Below the pieces are notes generated by a model, which saw nothing but the letters and a program-made list of their open reading frames with translations, was not told the origin of the DNA and did not search any database. From positions 1-64,000 of the forward strand of contig NZ_JAOWPS010000013.1 of assembly GCF_025753795.1 (NCBI RefSeq): a stretch of 64,000 nt of DNA, in the 5' to 3' direction. This DNA is from Mesorhizobium sp. YC-39. Lineage in GTDB: Bacteria > Pseudomonadota > Alphaproteobacteria > Rhizobiales > Rhizobiaceae. Below, piece after piece: positions 1-8,409 of this stretch (positions are counted from its first letter, which is position 1; each line of letters opens with the position of its first letter). The position numbers and the translations under genes are program-made.

Positions 1-351
1 ATTTCCCGCACCCTGATTAGTGATTTATGACCGCATGCGGGCTGTTCGCAAGCGTCCAAAAAGTCATGTGCCAAACAAGCTGAAGTCATGGCGCATCGGA
101 CAGCGGTGACGGCTTGGTGGCAGCTTTTGTAGCTCTCGACCAAGGCCTGAAAAGCATTACCCCCTCGTGATCTGCATGACCTCCTTACGCATCTTTTTAG
201 GTAATTAGAATATAAATATTGAAAATATTTATTAATTCTATCTTCGAAAAATTTTCGAAATTGCAAACTGAAAAGAGACATATTTTTCATTTCTTGACTG
301 CTGTTTTTCATCTATCAACAAGTCGAAACGTATCCTGCGGCGCAAATCGAC
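1..351. other. Non-coding or unrecognised left edge
   Basis: I see no convincing gene here. The first 180 bases are GC-rich and bases 200-330 are AT-rich with runs of A and T. A GTGCCA at about 68-73 gives a minus-strand TGGCAC, but the -12 GC is missing, so I do not call a sigma-54 promoter. The minus-strand HAD gene ends at 352, so this stretch holds its downstream region. Confidence 0.5.
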
Positions 352-1440
352 CTACATTTTTCTTTTTGGGTAAAACGCTGCAAAACAACTGTCGTCGAAG
401 ATCTGATCGAGGCCCTTTGCTACATAATCGGGAGCGCCGTTCCCACCTTGACGCAACTTGCCGCCGTTGTTGAGGCCCGTTGTTACGAGAAGCGCGTCGA
501 GCCCGGCAGCCTTTGCGCCCTTGATGTCAGTATCAACCTGATCGCCGACCATCAAAAGACGGTCGGTACCGGCCCGAGCGATGCACTCTTCGAAAATCGC
601 TCTTCCCGGCTTGCCTAATATTTCAACTGAGATTGTAGGAGCTCCGAACGGCGCTAGTCCTGCTTGAAGCATTGGCCCTATTATGCTTGGTCCAAAGATG
701 AGTGAGCCGTTCTTGCCAGGATAAATGATGTCCGCGTTTGCAGCTAATATACGGGGCATTTGACCCGTCTCGATCAGTTTGCGTTGAAAGGTGGACAGAA
801 TTTGATCAGCAGACCGTTTAAAATCGAAACCTTCGTCATCGAGCACCACGAGTGTGTCGAATGTCTCGGTCGCGTCCGCGCAATGAAGGTTTGCATGCTT
901 GCCGAAGATGTCATGCGCAGCGCGTGGACTGCCGATGTAAGAGACTAGCCGCCCGGCGGCCAGCTCTCCGAGGACGCAATGTCGCGCGACCCCGCCTGCT
1001 GATACGATATGGTCGACCGCCGGAATCGGAAGTCCGGCGCCCCGAAGACGTGCAAATATCGTTTCGTCCGATCCACTGCTGATGTTGGTCACGATGTAGT
1101 ATGGCTGACCAGACATATTAAGTCGTGCCAGGATATCGGCGGCGCCAGGCAGGGCGTCATTTTCGCTGATCAGGACCCCCGTTGCGTCGAAAAGTATCGC
1201 GTCATAGCAAGCTACCAGCGTCTGGGGAGGACGCTCGAACATTGGTAGGCTGTCGAGGGGCGCGGTCAGAGCACCGGCCGACTCCGTCTCTAGCTGAACC
1301 GCAAGCGGCGTAAGCGGCGGAAAGTAGCCGTGATGAGCCTCTTGCAATGCACTGATTCGCCAGTCCTCGCGTGCGATCTTGCACGAGCAATTTGGAGTGC
1401 CACACCTACAGCCGGAACTTTCTTGAGTATCATCGGTCAT
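352..1440 (-). CDS. HAD-superfamily class IIA (NagD-like) phosphatase with a Cys-rich N-terminus
   Basis: About 362 residues. HAD motif I is DATGV at residue 85; the second Asp of the usual DxD is Thr, while the related NagD/TIGR01459 branch has Trp there. Motif II is the TN in the IVTN stretch, and motif IV is VGDQVDTDIKGAKAAG near the C-terminus. The fold is known for hydrolysing small phosphate esters; the substrate is unknown. Residues 11-20 carry four Cys (CRC..NCSC), a possible metal site. I chose the start at 1440 because AAGGAGGG lies just upstream; it overlaps the end of the aminotransferase gene by 11 bases, so the two are translationally coupled. Last gene of the five-gene minus operon. 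Confidence 0.8.
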   Translation of the reverse strand: MTDDTQESSGCRCGTPNCSCKIAREDWRISALQEAHHGYFPPLTPLAVQLETESAGALTAPLDSLPMFERPPQTLVACYDAILFDATGVLISENDALPGAADILARLNMSGQPYYIVTNISSGSDETIFARLRGAGLPIPAVDHIVSAGGVARHCVLGELAAGRLVSYIGSPRAAHDIFGKHANLHCADATETFDTLVVLDDEGFDFKRSADQILSTFQRKLIETGQMPRILAANADIIYPGKNGSLIFGPSIIGPMLQAGLAPFGAPTISVEILGKPGRAIFEECIARAGTDRLLMVGDQVDTDIKGAKAAGLDALLVTTGLNNGGKLRQGGNGAPDYVAKGLDQIFDDSCFAAFYPKRKM

Positions 1441-2662
1441 GAAGACCCTCCTTAAAAGGCTCTCTGCCACGCACGATCATTGCTTCGAGCGGCGTGCTGG
1501 CCTCGCACGTCTGGCTATAAGCCCAGGCCAGCCACTCGCATAAGATCGCCAAGTCATCTGCCTCGACCGTAGGTCCCGCCCATATCCGAAATCCCGGTGG
1601 CGCGTCACCGTAGCTCCAGATGTCAAAGGCCGCGCCTTCGGCTTCGAGTAGACGGATCATCCCCGCAACGATTTTGCCGTCGTCCTCTTTCTCGTCGACA
1701 GCGAGTTGCTCGCGTACAAGCCGGAGGGTAATTGAACAGGTGGAGCGTGCTGCCGGATTGGTGCAAGTCCAATCAATCCAAGGAGTAGAGTTCACCCAGT
1801 CGGCCATCACAGCATAGTTATCGGCAACCCTGTTCAGAAGCGCGGGTAGTCCGCCGCACGCTTCGGCCCAGTCCAGCGCAGAGTGGATATCCTCGACAGC
1901 AAACATGCTGGGGGTCGAGATCGTCCGTCCGCCAAAGAACGCTTTGTTCACAGATCCGTCGGCGTTGTGCAGTCTCATGAGCCTGGCTACAGGCTTACGT
2001 CCGCCGGCTCTCAGCCGTGCCTGGGCTCGAGGCGAGAGTGCGATCATGCCATGGCCGCCTTCGCCGCCAAGCGCCTTCTGCCATGACCAGCACAGAACAT
2101 CGATCCGATTGAAGTCGATGGGCCTCGTAAAAGCTGCGGAGACGGCATCTGCGATCACAAGCCCGGCACGGTCAGGAAGAATCCAGTCAAGATCCGGCGG
2201 ACAGACGCCGCTGTTGGTGCCGTTTAGCACTAGAACGACGTCGTGAGTGGGGTCGATCCCGCTCGTGCTCGGAAAATCTCCGAAAGCACATATATGCCGG
2301 CGTTGGGCCGCAAGTGCTAACGTATCGATCTCATTTGCCCAATACTGCGAGAAGCTGTCCGACACGAATGTCTCGACTGGAGACGGGCCGAGTAGATTTT
2401 GTAAGGCCATGCTGCAGGCCCCAGTACCTGAACCGGGCACGATTCCGCAAAGCCAGCTATTAGGCAGCTCTAGCAAAGAGGCCATGCGCCTGATTACTTC
2501 TCCTAGCCTTTCTGCTCCCTCGGAGCTCCGATGACTCCGTCCAACATAGCGCACCATAGTTGGGTGCACGCTCCAGCCGGGATGTTTGCGGCAAGGGCCT
2601 GATGAAAACCGTGGATCGGACGGGAGGGCCGATGGTTTCACCACCGCGTTTGGCAGGGTCAT
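1430..2662 (-). CDS. SerC-like phosphoserine aminotransferase (class V PLP enzyme)
   Basis: About 410 residues, matching the phosphoserine transaminase branch used by rhizobia and Methanosarcina (TIGR01365-like): FSSGPC near residue 20, GRSHRS at 41-46 and the PLP lysine in SWQKALGG at K196. Known members convert 3-phosphohydroxypyruvate and glutamate to phosphoserine. Neighbouring serA is absent and the gene sits with a phosphatase, an aldolase and two SDRs, so I infer a paralogue recruited to transaminate another phosphorylated oxo-acid. Start at 2662 is supported by GGAGGAA three bases upstream; a longer start at 2692 has no such site. Confidence 0.82.
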   Translation of the reverse strand: MTLPNAVVKPSALPSDPRFSSGPCRKHPGWSVHPTMVRYVGRSHRSSEGAERLGEVIRRMASLLELPNSWLCGIVPGSGTGACSMALQNLLGPSPVETFVSDSFSQYWANEIDTLALAAQRRHICAFGDFPSTSGIDPTHDVVLVLNGTNSGVCPPDLDWILPDRAGLVIADAVSAAFTRPIDFNRIDVLCWSWQKALGGEGGHGMIALSPRAQARLRAGGRKPVARLMRLHNADGSVNKAFFGGRTISTPSMFAVEDIHSALDWAEACGGLPALLNRVADNYAVMADWVNSTPWIDWTCTNPAARSTCSITLRLVREQLAVDEKEDDGKIVAGMIRLLEAEGAAFDIWSYGDAPPGFRIWAGPTVEADDLAILCEWLAWAYSQTCEASTPLEAMIVRGREPFKEGLHDR

Positions 2663-2712
2663 GGCTTCCTCCAAATTGGGAAAAAGAGGCACCTCGATAG
2701 GGATATCTGCGA

Positions 2713-3735
2713 TCAGGCGATGTCCTGCGCCATCAGCGCCGACAGCTTTTCATCGGCAAAACTCATCCGTTCATCGGCGCGAAGCTCCGAAAGGCGCCTG
2801 ATAATGGCGGCGTCAGACAAGGCCCCGCCTTCACAAAGCTTTTGAACATAGGACGGATGGATGAAGTTTGAGCCCGCGAATTGATATGCCGCGCTGCTGC
2901 CCCAGCCATACCGTTTGCGAAGCGGATCGAAGTGACGCAAGACGTGCTCGAGGAGTGCCCGTTCCTTGGACGTTTCGAGACCAGCGAGAAGCGGTAGGAG
3001 CTGCTCACTAGCCGTATTTCCTGCCCCGCGGCCCATGCCGGCCATGGTGCAGTCTATCCAGGTCGCACCCGCCACAGCGGCGGCAACTGAATTGACCACT
3101 GCATATCCGCGGTTGTCATGGCCGTGGAATCCAATGTCAGGCTCGATTCGATCGGCAAACCGGCCGATAATTTCCTGAACGCGAGTCGGCGTCATAGAGC
3201 CAAAGGAATCGGCAATATATAGCACGTCGATGGTGTCGATCTGCTTTACCTCCTTCAGGCACATCTCAACTTCTGCGGCATCTGCTGCATCGATCTGCAT
3301 GAGATTCAAAAATACGCGGAAGCCCCTGTGAGACAACTCAGCGCAAATGTTCCGGCTGGCAGCCATGTTGCTGTAATGCGCCGCCACGCGGACGGTCGTG
3401 ATATGTCCTGGCACTAGGCCTTCTGTCAGGCGGATCACGGCAAGGGGTATAGGCAGTTCGCTCGCAAGCACATCCTTGGCATCGATCATTACGCATGCCT
3501 TGACCAAGAGACCAGGAGCCACCTGTTCGGCCTTAGAGCTCGTCACGCTGGCGAAATATCCCTGGCTCTCAGGCTTTCCGGCGAGCCCCAGCTCGACCAT
3601 GCGCACTGGGAGAATGTTGATGGTAGCGACATAGTCCGACACCAGTTCCGGCGCGAAATCCCAACCTGTGTAGTAGCCACCGTCGCGCAAGGTGCAGTCT
3701 AGGAAGTTCACTTCATCTGGTATTGCTCTTAACAT
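2713..3735 (-). CDS. HMGL-like aldolase/acyltransferase (DRE-TIM metallolyase)
   Basis: 340 residues. The N-terminus has LDCTLRDGG (residues 12-20), the metal and base motif of the HMG-CoA lyase/isopropylmalate synthase/4-hydroxy-2-oxovalerate aldolase family, and GFHGHDN supplies the HxH metal ligands in the middle. The family makes or breaks a C-C bond next to a carboxylate using a divalent metal. It lacks the C-terminal regulatory domain of isopropylmalate synthase, so aldolase or simple condensing activity is more likely. It is followed 50 bases later by the SerC-like gene. GGAGG lies about 10 bases upstream of the ATG. Substrate unknown. Confidence 0.8.
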   Translation of the reverse strand: MLRAIPDEVNFLDCTLRDGGYYTGWDFAPELVSDYVATINILPVRMVELGLAGKPESQGYFASVTSSKAEQVAPGLLVKACVMIDAKDVLASELPIPLAVIRLTEGLVPGHITTVRVAAHYSNMAASRNICAELSHRGFRVFLNLMQIDAADAAEVEMCLKEVKQIDTIDVLYIADSFGSMTPTRVQEIIGRFADRIEPDIGFHGHDNRGYAVVNSVAAAVAGATWIDCTMAGMGRGAGNTASEQLLPLLAGLETSKERALLEHVLRHFDPLRKRYGWGSSAAYQFAGSNFIHPSYVQKLCEGGALSDAAIIRRLSELRADERMSFADEKLSALMAQDIA

Positions 3736-3781
3736 CGCCTAGCCACCTCCAAATACCGCCACAACATGGAACCATCCTGCA

Positions 3782-4588
3782 TCAGTTCGCGGCGTAGCCC
3801 CCGTCGACATAGAGAATCTCGCCTGTCACAAACGATGCAGCTGGGCTCGCGAGGAAAATGTAAGGCCCGAAATACTCTGACAAATTGCCGCGGCGGCGCA
3901 TCGGAGTGAGTTCCATTGCGCGGTGCTGATAAGGGGTATCGAGATTAGGGTGCACTCCATCCATGAAGTTGTTGATGAACCCAGGTGCGACGGCGTTTAC
4001 ACGAATACCCTTATCAGCCCATTCTACCGCCATGGTACGCGTCAATTGATTGACGCCCCCCTTGCTCGCAGCATAGACAGCCAGGCCCGGTATGCCCAGC
4101 GAACTGGCGACCGAAGAAGTCATGATGATGCTGCCGCCGCCTTGATCCAGCATTGCTTGGGCGGCAAACTTCGCACAAAAATAGTAGCCCCGCAGATTGG
4201 TATCGACGACCTCGTCCCATTCCGGCTCTTCATATGACTGCGCTGGCTTAATGATATCGGTACCTGCGTTGCAGACCATCACATCGATCCGCCCGAACCT
4301 GTCGACCGTGCCACCGATCAGTGCCTTGCAATCGTCGTGCGACCGCACATCAGCGCGGATAGCCGTGACGTTGATTCCTTGGCCCGCAAGTTCGACCTCT
4401 GCTTCGGCTAGCTCTTCAACATTGTGCGAGGAAAGAACTATCTTCGCACCCAATCGTCCAAAGCAGGTGGCGAGCGACTTCCCGAGACCCCGGCTCGAGC
4501 CCGAAATGCAGACTACCTTGCCATCGACTCCGAAGAGCTCCTGGTATCCTTCTGCATCAGTCGCAGCATTATGAGCTGTATCTGACAT
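3782..4588 (-). CDS. Short-chain dehydrogenase/reductase, classical type
   Basis: About 268 residues. The cofactor motif GSSRGLG follows a leader of about 25 residues. The catalytic residues are Ser in MTSSVAS and the Y-x3-K of AVYAASKGG, so it should be an active NAD(P)-dependent oxidoreductase acting on an alcohol or ketone. The C-terminal FVTGEILYVDGGYA is typical of FabG-like SDRs. I favour the ATG at 4588; an upstream in-frame ATG at 4624 would add 12 residues and cannot be excluded, because the GGGG ribosome site at 4588 is weak. Second of the five minus-strand genes. Confidence 0.82.
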   Translation of the reverse strand: MSDTAHNAATDAEGYQELFGVDGKVVCISGSSRGLGKSLATCFGRLGAKIVLSSHNVEELAEAEVELAGQGINVTAIRADVRSHDDCKALIGGTVDRFGRIDVMVCNAGTDIIKPAQSYEEPEWDEVVDTNLRGYYFCAKFAAQAMLDQGGGSIIMTSSVASSLGIPGLAVYAASKGGVNQLTRTMAVEWADKGIRVNAVAPGFINNFMDGVHPNLDTPYQHRAMELTPMRRRGNLSEYFGPYIFLASPAASFVTGEILYVDGGYAAN

Positions 4589-4707
4589 AGAGATTTTCCC
4601 CACTCCAGCTATGATTACACGCATGAGCGATTGAACAGCCGGGATCGATGACGGTTCTGTTCGCGTTGGCTTCGTTCATGCGAACGGCTCCTAGTGCGAC
4701 GAGTCGT

Positions 4708-5472
4708 TCAGACGGTTGCACTCAGCCCACCATCGATGACGATTAGGGCGCCGCTGACATAGGCCGCGCGGGCGCTGGCCAAGAATGCAGCGACTGCTGC
4801 GAATTCCGAGGGATCGCCAAGGCGTCCGGCCGGGGTCCTATCCTCGAGCGCACGGATGGCTTTGGCATGGTCGCCGAGGCGATTGGCTTCGTGAATCGCG
4901 GTACTGTGGGCTCCAGGAGCGAGCACGTTTACGGTGATGCTCTCTCCCGACAATTGTTGTACGAGCGTGTGGCAGTAGGGCACTAACCCTGCTCGTGCGA
5001 CACCCGACAATGCGAAATGTACTGGGGTCCGTACAATAGCCTCGGAAGCGAGCATCAATATTCGCCCCGCCCGCGAGCGCCGCAGATGCGGCAAAGCAGC
5101 GGTAACCAGATTTATCGAAGGTAAGAGCACTCGGTCAAACGCGTCGTCGAAATCCTTAGGCGTCATGACTGAGGGTGGCCCGGCAGTAACGCCCCCGCAA
5201 TTCGTCACCAAGATGTCGATACGTCGAAAATGCTCTGCCGTTTCGGCAACCCAAGCTGCTGCATCCGCGCAGTCAGTCACATCGGTCGCGCGCGCCAGCA
5301 CGTCAGCGCCTGTGCTGCGCAACTGATCCACTGCTTTTTCTAGCCGCCCCGGATCCCGCCCACAGATGGACACGCGGCAACCTTCGTTGGCTAGCTCCTC
5401 AGCTGTGGCCAAACCTAAGCCGCTGGAGGCGGCCGCGACCATTGCCACCTTGCCGTCAAGTCCCAAATTCAT
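4708..5472 (-). CDS. SDR-family oxidoreductase, BKR-like branch without the usual Tyr/Lys
   Basis: 254 residues. The cofactor loop is AASSGLG (residues 14-20) and the C-terminus ends SGALIVIDGG, as in SDRs. The normal YxxxK is replaced: the equivalent stretch is FALSGVARAG, with no Tyr and Arg for Lys. This matches the cd05344-type BKR-like SDR subfamily (typically LVLSNVARAG), which has lost the standard triad. Function is therefore uncertain: non-canonical reductase or partner subunit of the other SDR. First gene of the operon; a degenerate NifA/sigma-54-like promoter lies about 50 bases upstream. Confidence 0.75.
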   Translation of the reverse strand: MNLGLDGKVAMVAAASSGLGLATAEELANEGCRVSICGRDPGRLEKAVDQLRSTGADVLARATDVTDCADAAAWVAETAEHFRRIDILVTNCGGVTAGPPSVMTPKDFDDAFDRVLLPSINLVTAALPHLRRSRAGRILMLASEAIVRTPVHFALSGVARAGLVPYCHTLVQQLSGESITVNVLAPGAHSTAIHEANRLGDHAKAIRALEDRTPAGRLGDPSEFAAVAAFLASARAAYVSGALIVIDGGLSATV

Positions 5473-5523
5473 TTGTCACCCCAATCAAAGTCACAATCCT
5501 TTTTGGCTCCGTTGCAGGCAGCA

Positions 5524-5539
5524 AGCATGTGGCATGTCA
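5524..5539 (-). promoter_or_regulatory. Degenerate sigma-54-like promoter upstream of the SDR operon
   Basis: The minus strand reads TGACATGCCACATGCT. It has the spacing and the -12 ATGCT of the sites at 12221 and 20314, but the -24 GG is GA. Upstream it resembles the 12.2-kb promoter over about 40 bases, and half-sites resembling TGT and ACA lie at 5570-5605 without an intact TGT-N10-ACA. I read it as a decayed member of the same promoter family. Confidence 0.35.
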
Positions 5540-5704
5540 TACGAAAAATCCGCTTAAAACAACATGGGTGCCCTGCTGACAAAATGTCGGTATTGCTCTT
5601 AAGTTGGATTCACTACATTTGTGTCGCATGCATGCCGATAGGTTCCGGTTCTGAACACAGCGTTGGGGAAGCAACTTAAAGTTTTGGATCGAGGAGAATT
5701 GGTC

Positions 5705-5968
5705 ATGTACAACGCCGGCCCTTACAACGCACAGGGCGGCGTGCCGCGCTACCAGCGCTCGCCGCGCGAGTTTCACGAAACTGTCGAGCCATTCGAATAC
5801 GCCAAGGGAGGTCTTCTGCGTCGTGTACAGCAGTATGGCTTCGTCCGCATTCTCGGCCGCATCATGCAATTGTGCAGGGCCTTCGCAGGAAAGTCCGTCG
5901 CAGTAACGCGTCACGGCTTGGGTTCCTCTGGGGCGTTGGTCTTCTCGGGCACCTGGAAGACCCAATAG
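5705..5968 (+). CDS. Small hypothetical protein
   Basis: 87 residues starting MYNAGPYNAQGGVPRYQRSP. GAGGAG seven to ten bases before the ATG is a good ribosome site, which is the main reason to list it. I recognise no domain. The last 58 bases overlap the 3' end of the methyltransferase gene on the other strand, so the tail after about residue 60 may be an accident and the gene truncated. No promoter motif is evident. Confidence 0.4.
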   Translation: MYNAGPYNAQGGVPRYQRSPREFHETVEPFEYAKGGLLRRVQQYGFVRILGRIMQLCRAFAGKSVAVTRHGLGSSGALVFSGTWKTQ

Positions 5969-6618
5969 TGCGCGTCCTCCTCGGCGACGTATCTGCCGTT
6001 CCTCAGACACTGTGCCGGTATAAGGACGCCCTCATCTTGCAGGCGCCGTACCTCGCCTTCAAAGGATGTCGTCTCCGCATAGCTCTTGCGGGTGCTTGCA
6101 ATGACGAAGCCATTCGGGCGGGTGACGCGAGCCAGCTCGCACAACCCATCCGGTCGGACGTGTCCGAGCGTGAGGACGCCGCAGCAGACGGTTAGGTCAT
6201 AGCTCGCGCTGGAGTAGTCCGAGAGCCGCCCGTTAAGGTCGACGTTGCCTCGGGCATGGCGGTAGACGCCGGTTTGCCGGGCCTTTTCGGCCATCTCTTC
6301 GCAGAGATCGAACCCGTCAATCAACCGGAAGCCGAGCCGTTCCAGTTCCACGCCGACGAGCCCTGTTCCGCAGCCAGCGTCGAGGATTGAGATTGCATTT
6401 CGCTGCGTGGCCAAATAGGCCGTCTGCACGGCGCCTGCCAGTTCCGCCACGATCATCGGCCCGCAGTACCCGACGCGGACCTGGTCCAGATCGAAGCCAT
6501 TCGCCCATCCGCGATATAAGTGGGCCAAACGACCGGCGTCGCCGTCGAGGGCGTGGGATACCTTCATGCGCTCTCGCGCGGCTTGCTCCGGTGCTGCCTG
6601 CTGATTTAGGGCGTTCAT
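5911..6618 (-). CDS. Class I SAM-dependent methyltransferase
   Basis: 235 residues. Motif I is ILDAGCGTG (Asp at residue 80), followed by an acidic post-I region (GFDLCEEM) and CCGVLTLGHV as motif IV; this is the Methyltransf_11/25 fold. It transfers a methyl group from S-adenosylmethionine to a small molecule that I cannot name. GGAGGAA lies five to six bases before the ATG at 6618, so the much longer reading frame back to 6978 is not needed. It stands alone, with about 880 bases of apparently non-coding DNA upstream before the IS5 remnant. Confidence 0.82.
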   Translation of the reverse strand: MNALNQQAAPEQAARERMKVSHALDGDAGRLAHLYRGWANGFDLDQVRVGYCGPMIVAELAGAVQTAYLATQRNAISILDAGCGTGLVGVELERLGFRLIDGFDLCEEMAEKARQTGVYRHARGNVDLNGRLSDYSSASYDLTVCCGVLTLGHVRPDGLCELARVTRPNGFVIASTRKSYAETTSFEGEVRRLQDEGVLIPAQCLRNGRYVAEEDAHYWVFQVPEKTNAPEEPKP

Positions 6619-7498
6619 AACAGTTCCTCCGTGTGCGGGTGTGTGTTGGGGGGGGGCAGCATTGTATCCATGGGCGCGCAATGACGCGGCTGAAAACACT
6701 CGCAACGATGCGGAGCATGGCTTTTTGCGAAGGCGTCTAGACGCAAGATAACGTCGACGTCCTCTAGCGGAAATATGTGTCCACCGTCCCGGCTCGATCC
6801 CCGCAGCGGGATTGTATTGCAATTCCTGACCAGGCTGCTGCCGGTCCTGCATCGACGTGCTCCGCGATAAGTCATTGCACCCCCAATATGAGGTAGGACA
6901 AAAGGGACGATGTGTTTTTTCACCATCGACTGTACCCGCGATATGCATAATCAGAAAGTGAAGCGTTGTGAACTTCACGTTATATTATGCTGCAATTTTG
7001 AGAGATATGTTGCATGCTATTTAAAATAACGAAAACTAATTGACTTTTTGGCAACACAATTGCCACAAATGCTTCTGCTTGACGATATTGCATTGAATGG
7101 CAATGGGAGTGTAGGTCAGTATCCTTGCGCGTAAAAATCTCAGCTGCTCTTTTCGATCTCTGGGGCAAACTGGAAGAGAGATGTCCGATGCAAGGGCGGC
7201 GACCCTAAAGGTTCTAACTGCGAGTTCTGTCATGACCATCTTTTGCACAGAACCCGCCAGCCGCTCGATCACCAGACCAGTTAGATTGCGGCAGCGCATA
7301 CGGCTAGGGCGTCGTCACTATCATCTAACGTCCGTGTCCGGCGCGCAGCGTCGCCACGAACGCCGTACACGACTTCGATCGCCCGGTGCGGAATGCGCCG
7401 AAGCGGTCAATGCCGGTCTAGGATACCTGTGCGCGGGTGGCTGGACCGGCGCATTGATCTGTGATTCCCTCGATCTGATCAAGGGATTGAGGGATGCG
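6619..7498. other. Intergenic stretch with one inverted repeat
   Basis: No gene is supported. The only ordered element is TGGCAA-N5-TTGCCA at 7049-7065, an inverted repeat that also shows GG-N10-GC on both strands. A poly-G run sits at 6650-6657. The right part runs into the IS5 remnant. Confidence 0.4.
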
Positions 7499-8260
7499 AT
7501 GTCACGTCGGCGCATTGGTCAGGAAAAGTTCGGTTTCGCCGTTGATGGCGGCCGACATTCGTCTTTGGACGAGCTTGCCAGACAGATTGACTGGGCGTAG
7601 ATCGAGCGCCACCTGGCCGTGATTTCCTGCGCGGCCAAGGGCGAGCCCGCTTGGCCGCCAACGGCCTTGTTCAAGGCGCCCTTGTGGCACATGGTCTGGA
7701 CAGGACTCTGTTCGACGAGATCACCCGCCAGCTCAAGGCCAAAGCGATCCGGGTTAAGACTAGCACGCTTGTCGATGCGACAATCATCGCCTCGGCCAAT
7801 GAGGATGATGACGAAGGCCATTGGGTCAAGCATAAAGGCCGACCAGCAGTCCACGGCTTCAAAGCCCATGTGGGTGCCGACGCCGATACTGCTTTGGTCG
7901 AGGAGATTGCGATCACGCCCGCCAACATTAACGACGGCAAAGCCGGTGCTGATGCGCTGCTCGACGATCCCGGCGAGGTGTTTGCCGACAGCGCCTATCG
8001 AGGCAATCATTTCGGCGACACAAAAAGGGCGGAACCCCTCGTGTTGTCGCCACCGGCATGTGGGGTCGGGACGAAGCCGAAATATGGGCACATCTTGAGG
8101 CTTGGAACCAACCGATCCACCGCATTCGTGGTCGCATCGAGAAAATCTTCGGCTCATGGAAGGGTCTTCGCCGGATGCGATGGCGAGAGCTTACCAAGGC
8201 AGGCGTTCAAATTCGCCTCACTGCCATCGCCTACAATATTCCTGATCTGCCGACAAAATC
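7499..8260 (+). pseudogene. IS5-family transposase, deleted and frameshifted
   Basis: The N-terminal segment (IGQEKFGFAVDGGRHSSLDELA) is followed by an in-frame stop near 7600. A piece of about 50 codons is missing at about 7670, after which the reading continues in another frame with VDATIIASANEDDDEGHWVK and HGFKAHVGADADTALVEEIA, the central DDE region. A further frameshift near 8055 leads to IEKIFGSWKGLRRMRW and the C-terminus. These are all hallmarks of the IS5/IS1031 group. The element cannot encode an active enzyme. Confidence 0.85.
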
Positions 8261-8409
8261 AAACAAATCAATGCAATGTGCGTCCCGCACACAGGTCTCC
8301 CAGCCCGGAAAATTCATGGCAGGTCGGCGGATGTGGAGCAAACCGTTGAAATGACGTAGGATTGGTTGCTTAAGCCGATCCGCGCCATATCCCGGAGACC
8401 ACACCCGCC

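Noticed and set aside
60..80. Minus-strand TGGCACATGACTTTTT resembling a sigma-54 promoter
   Set aside because: The -12 GC is absent and no TGT-N10-ACA lies upstream.
6619..6978. N-terminal extension of the methyltransferase to 355 residues
   Set aside because: The extension has no family resemblance and GGAGGAA marks the ATG at 6618.
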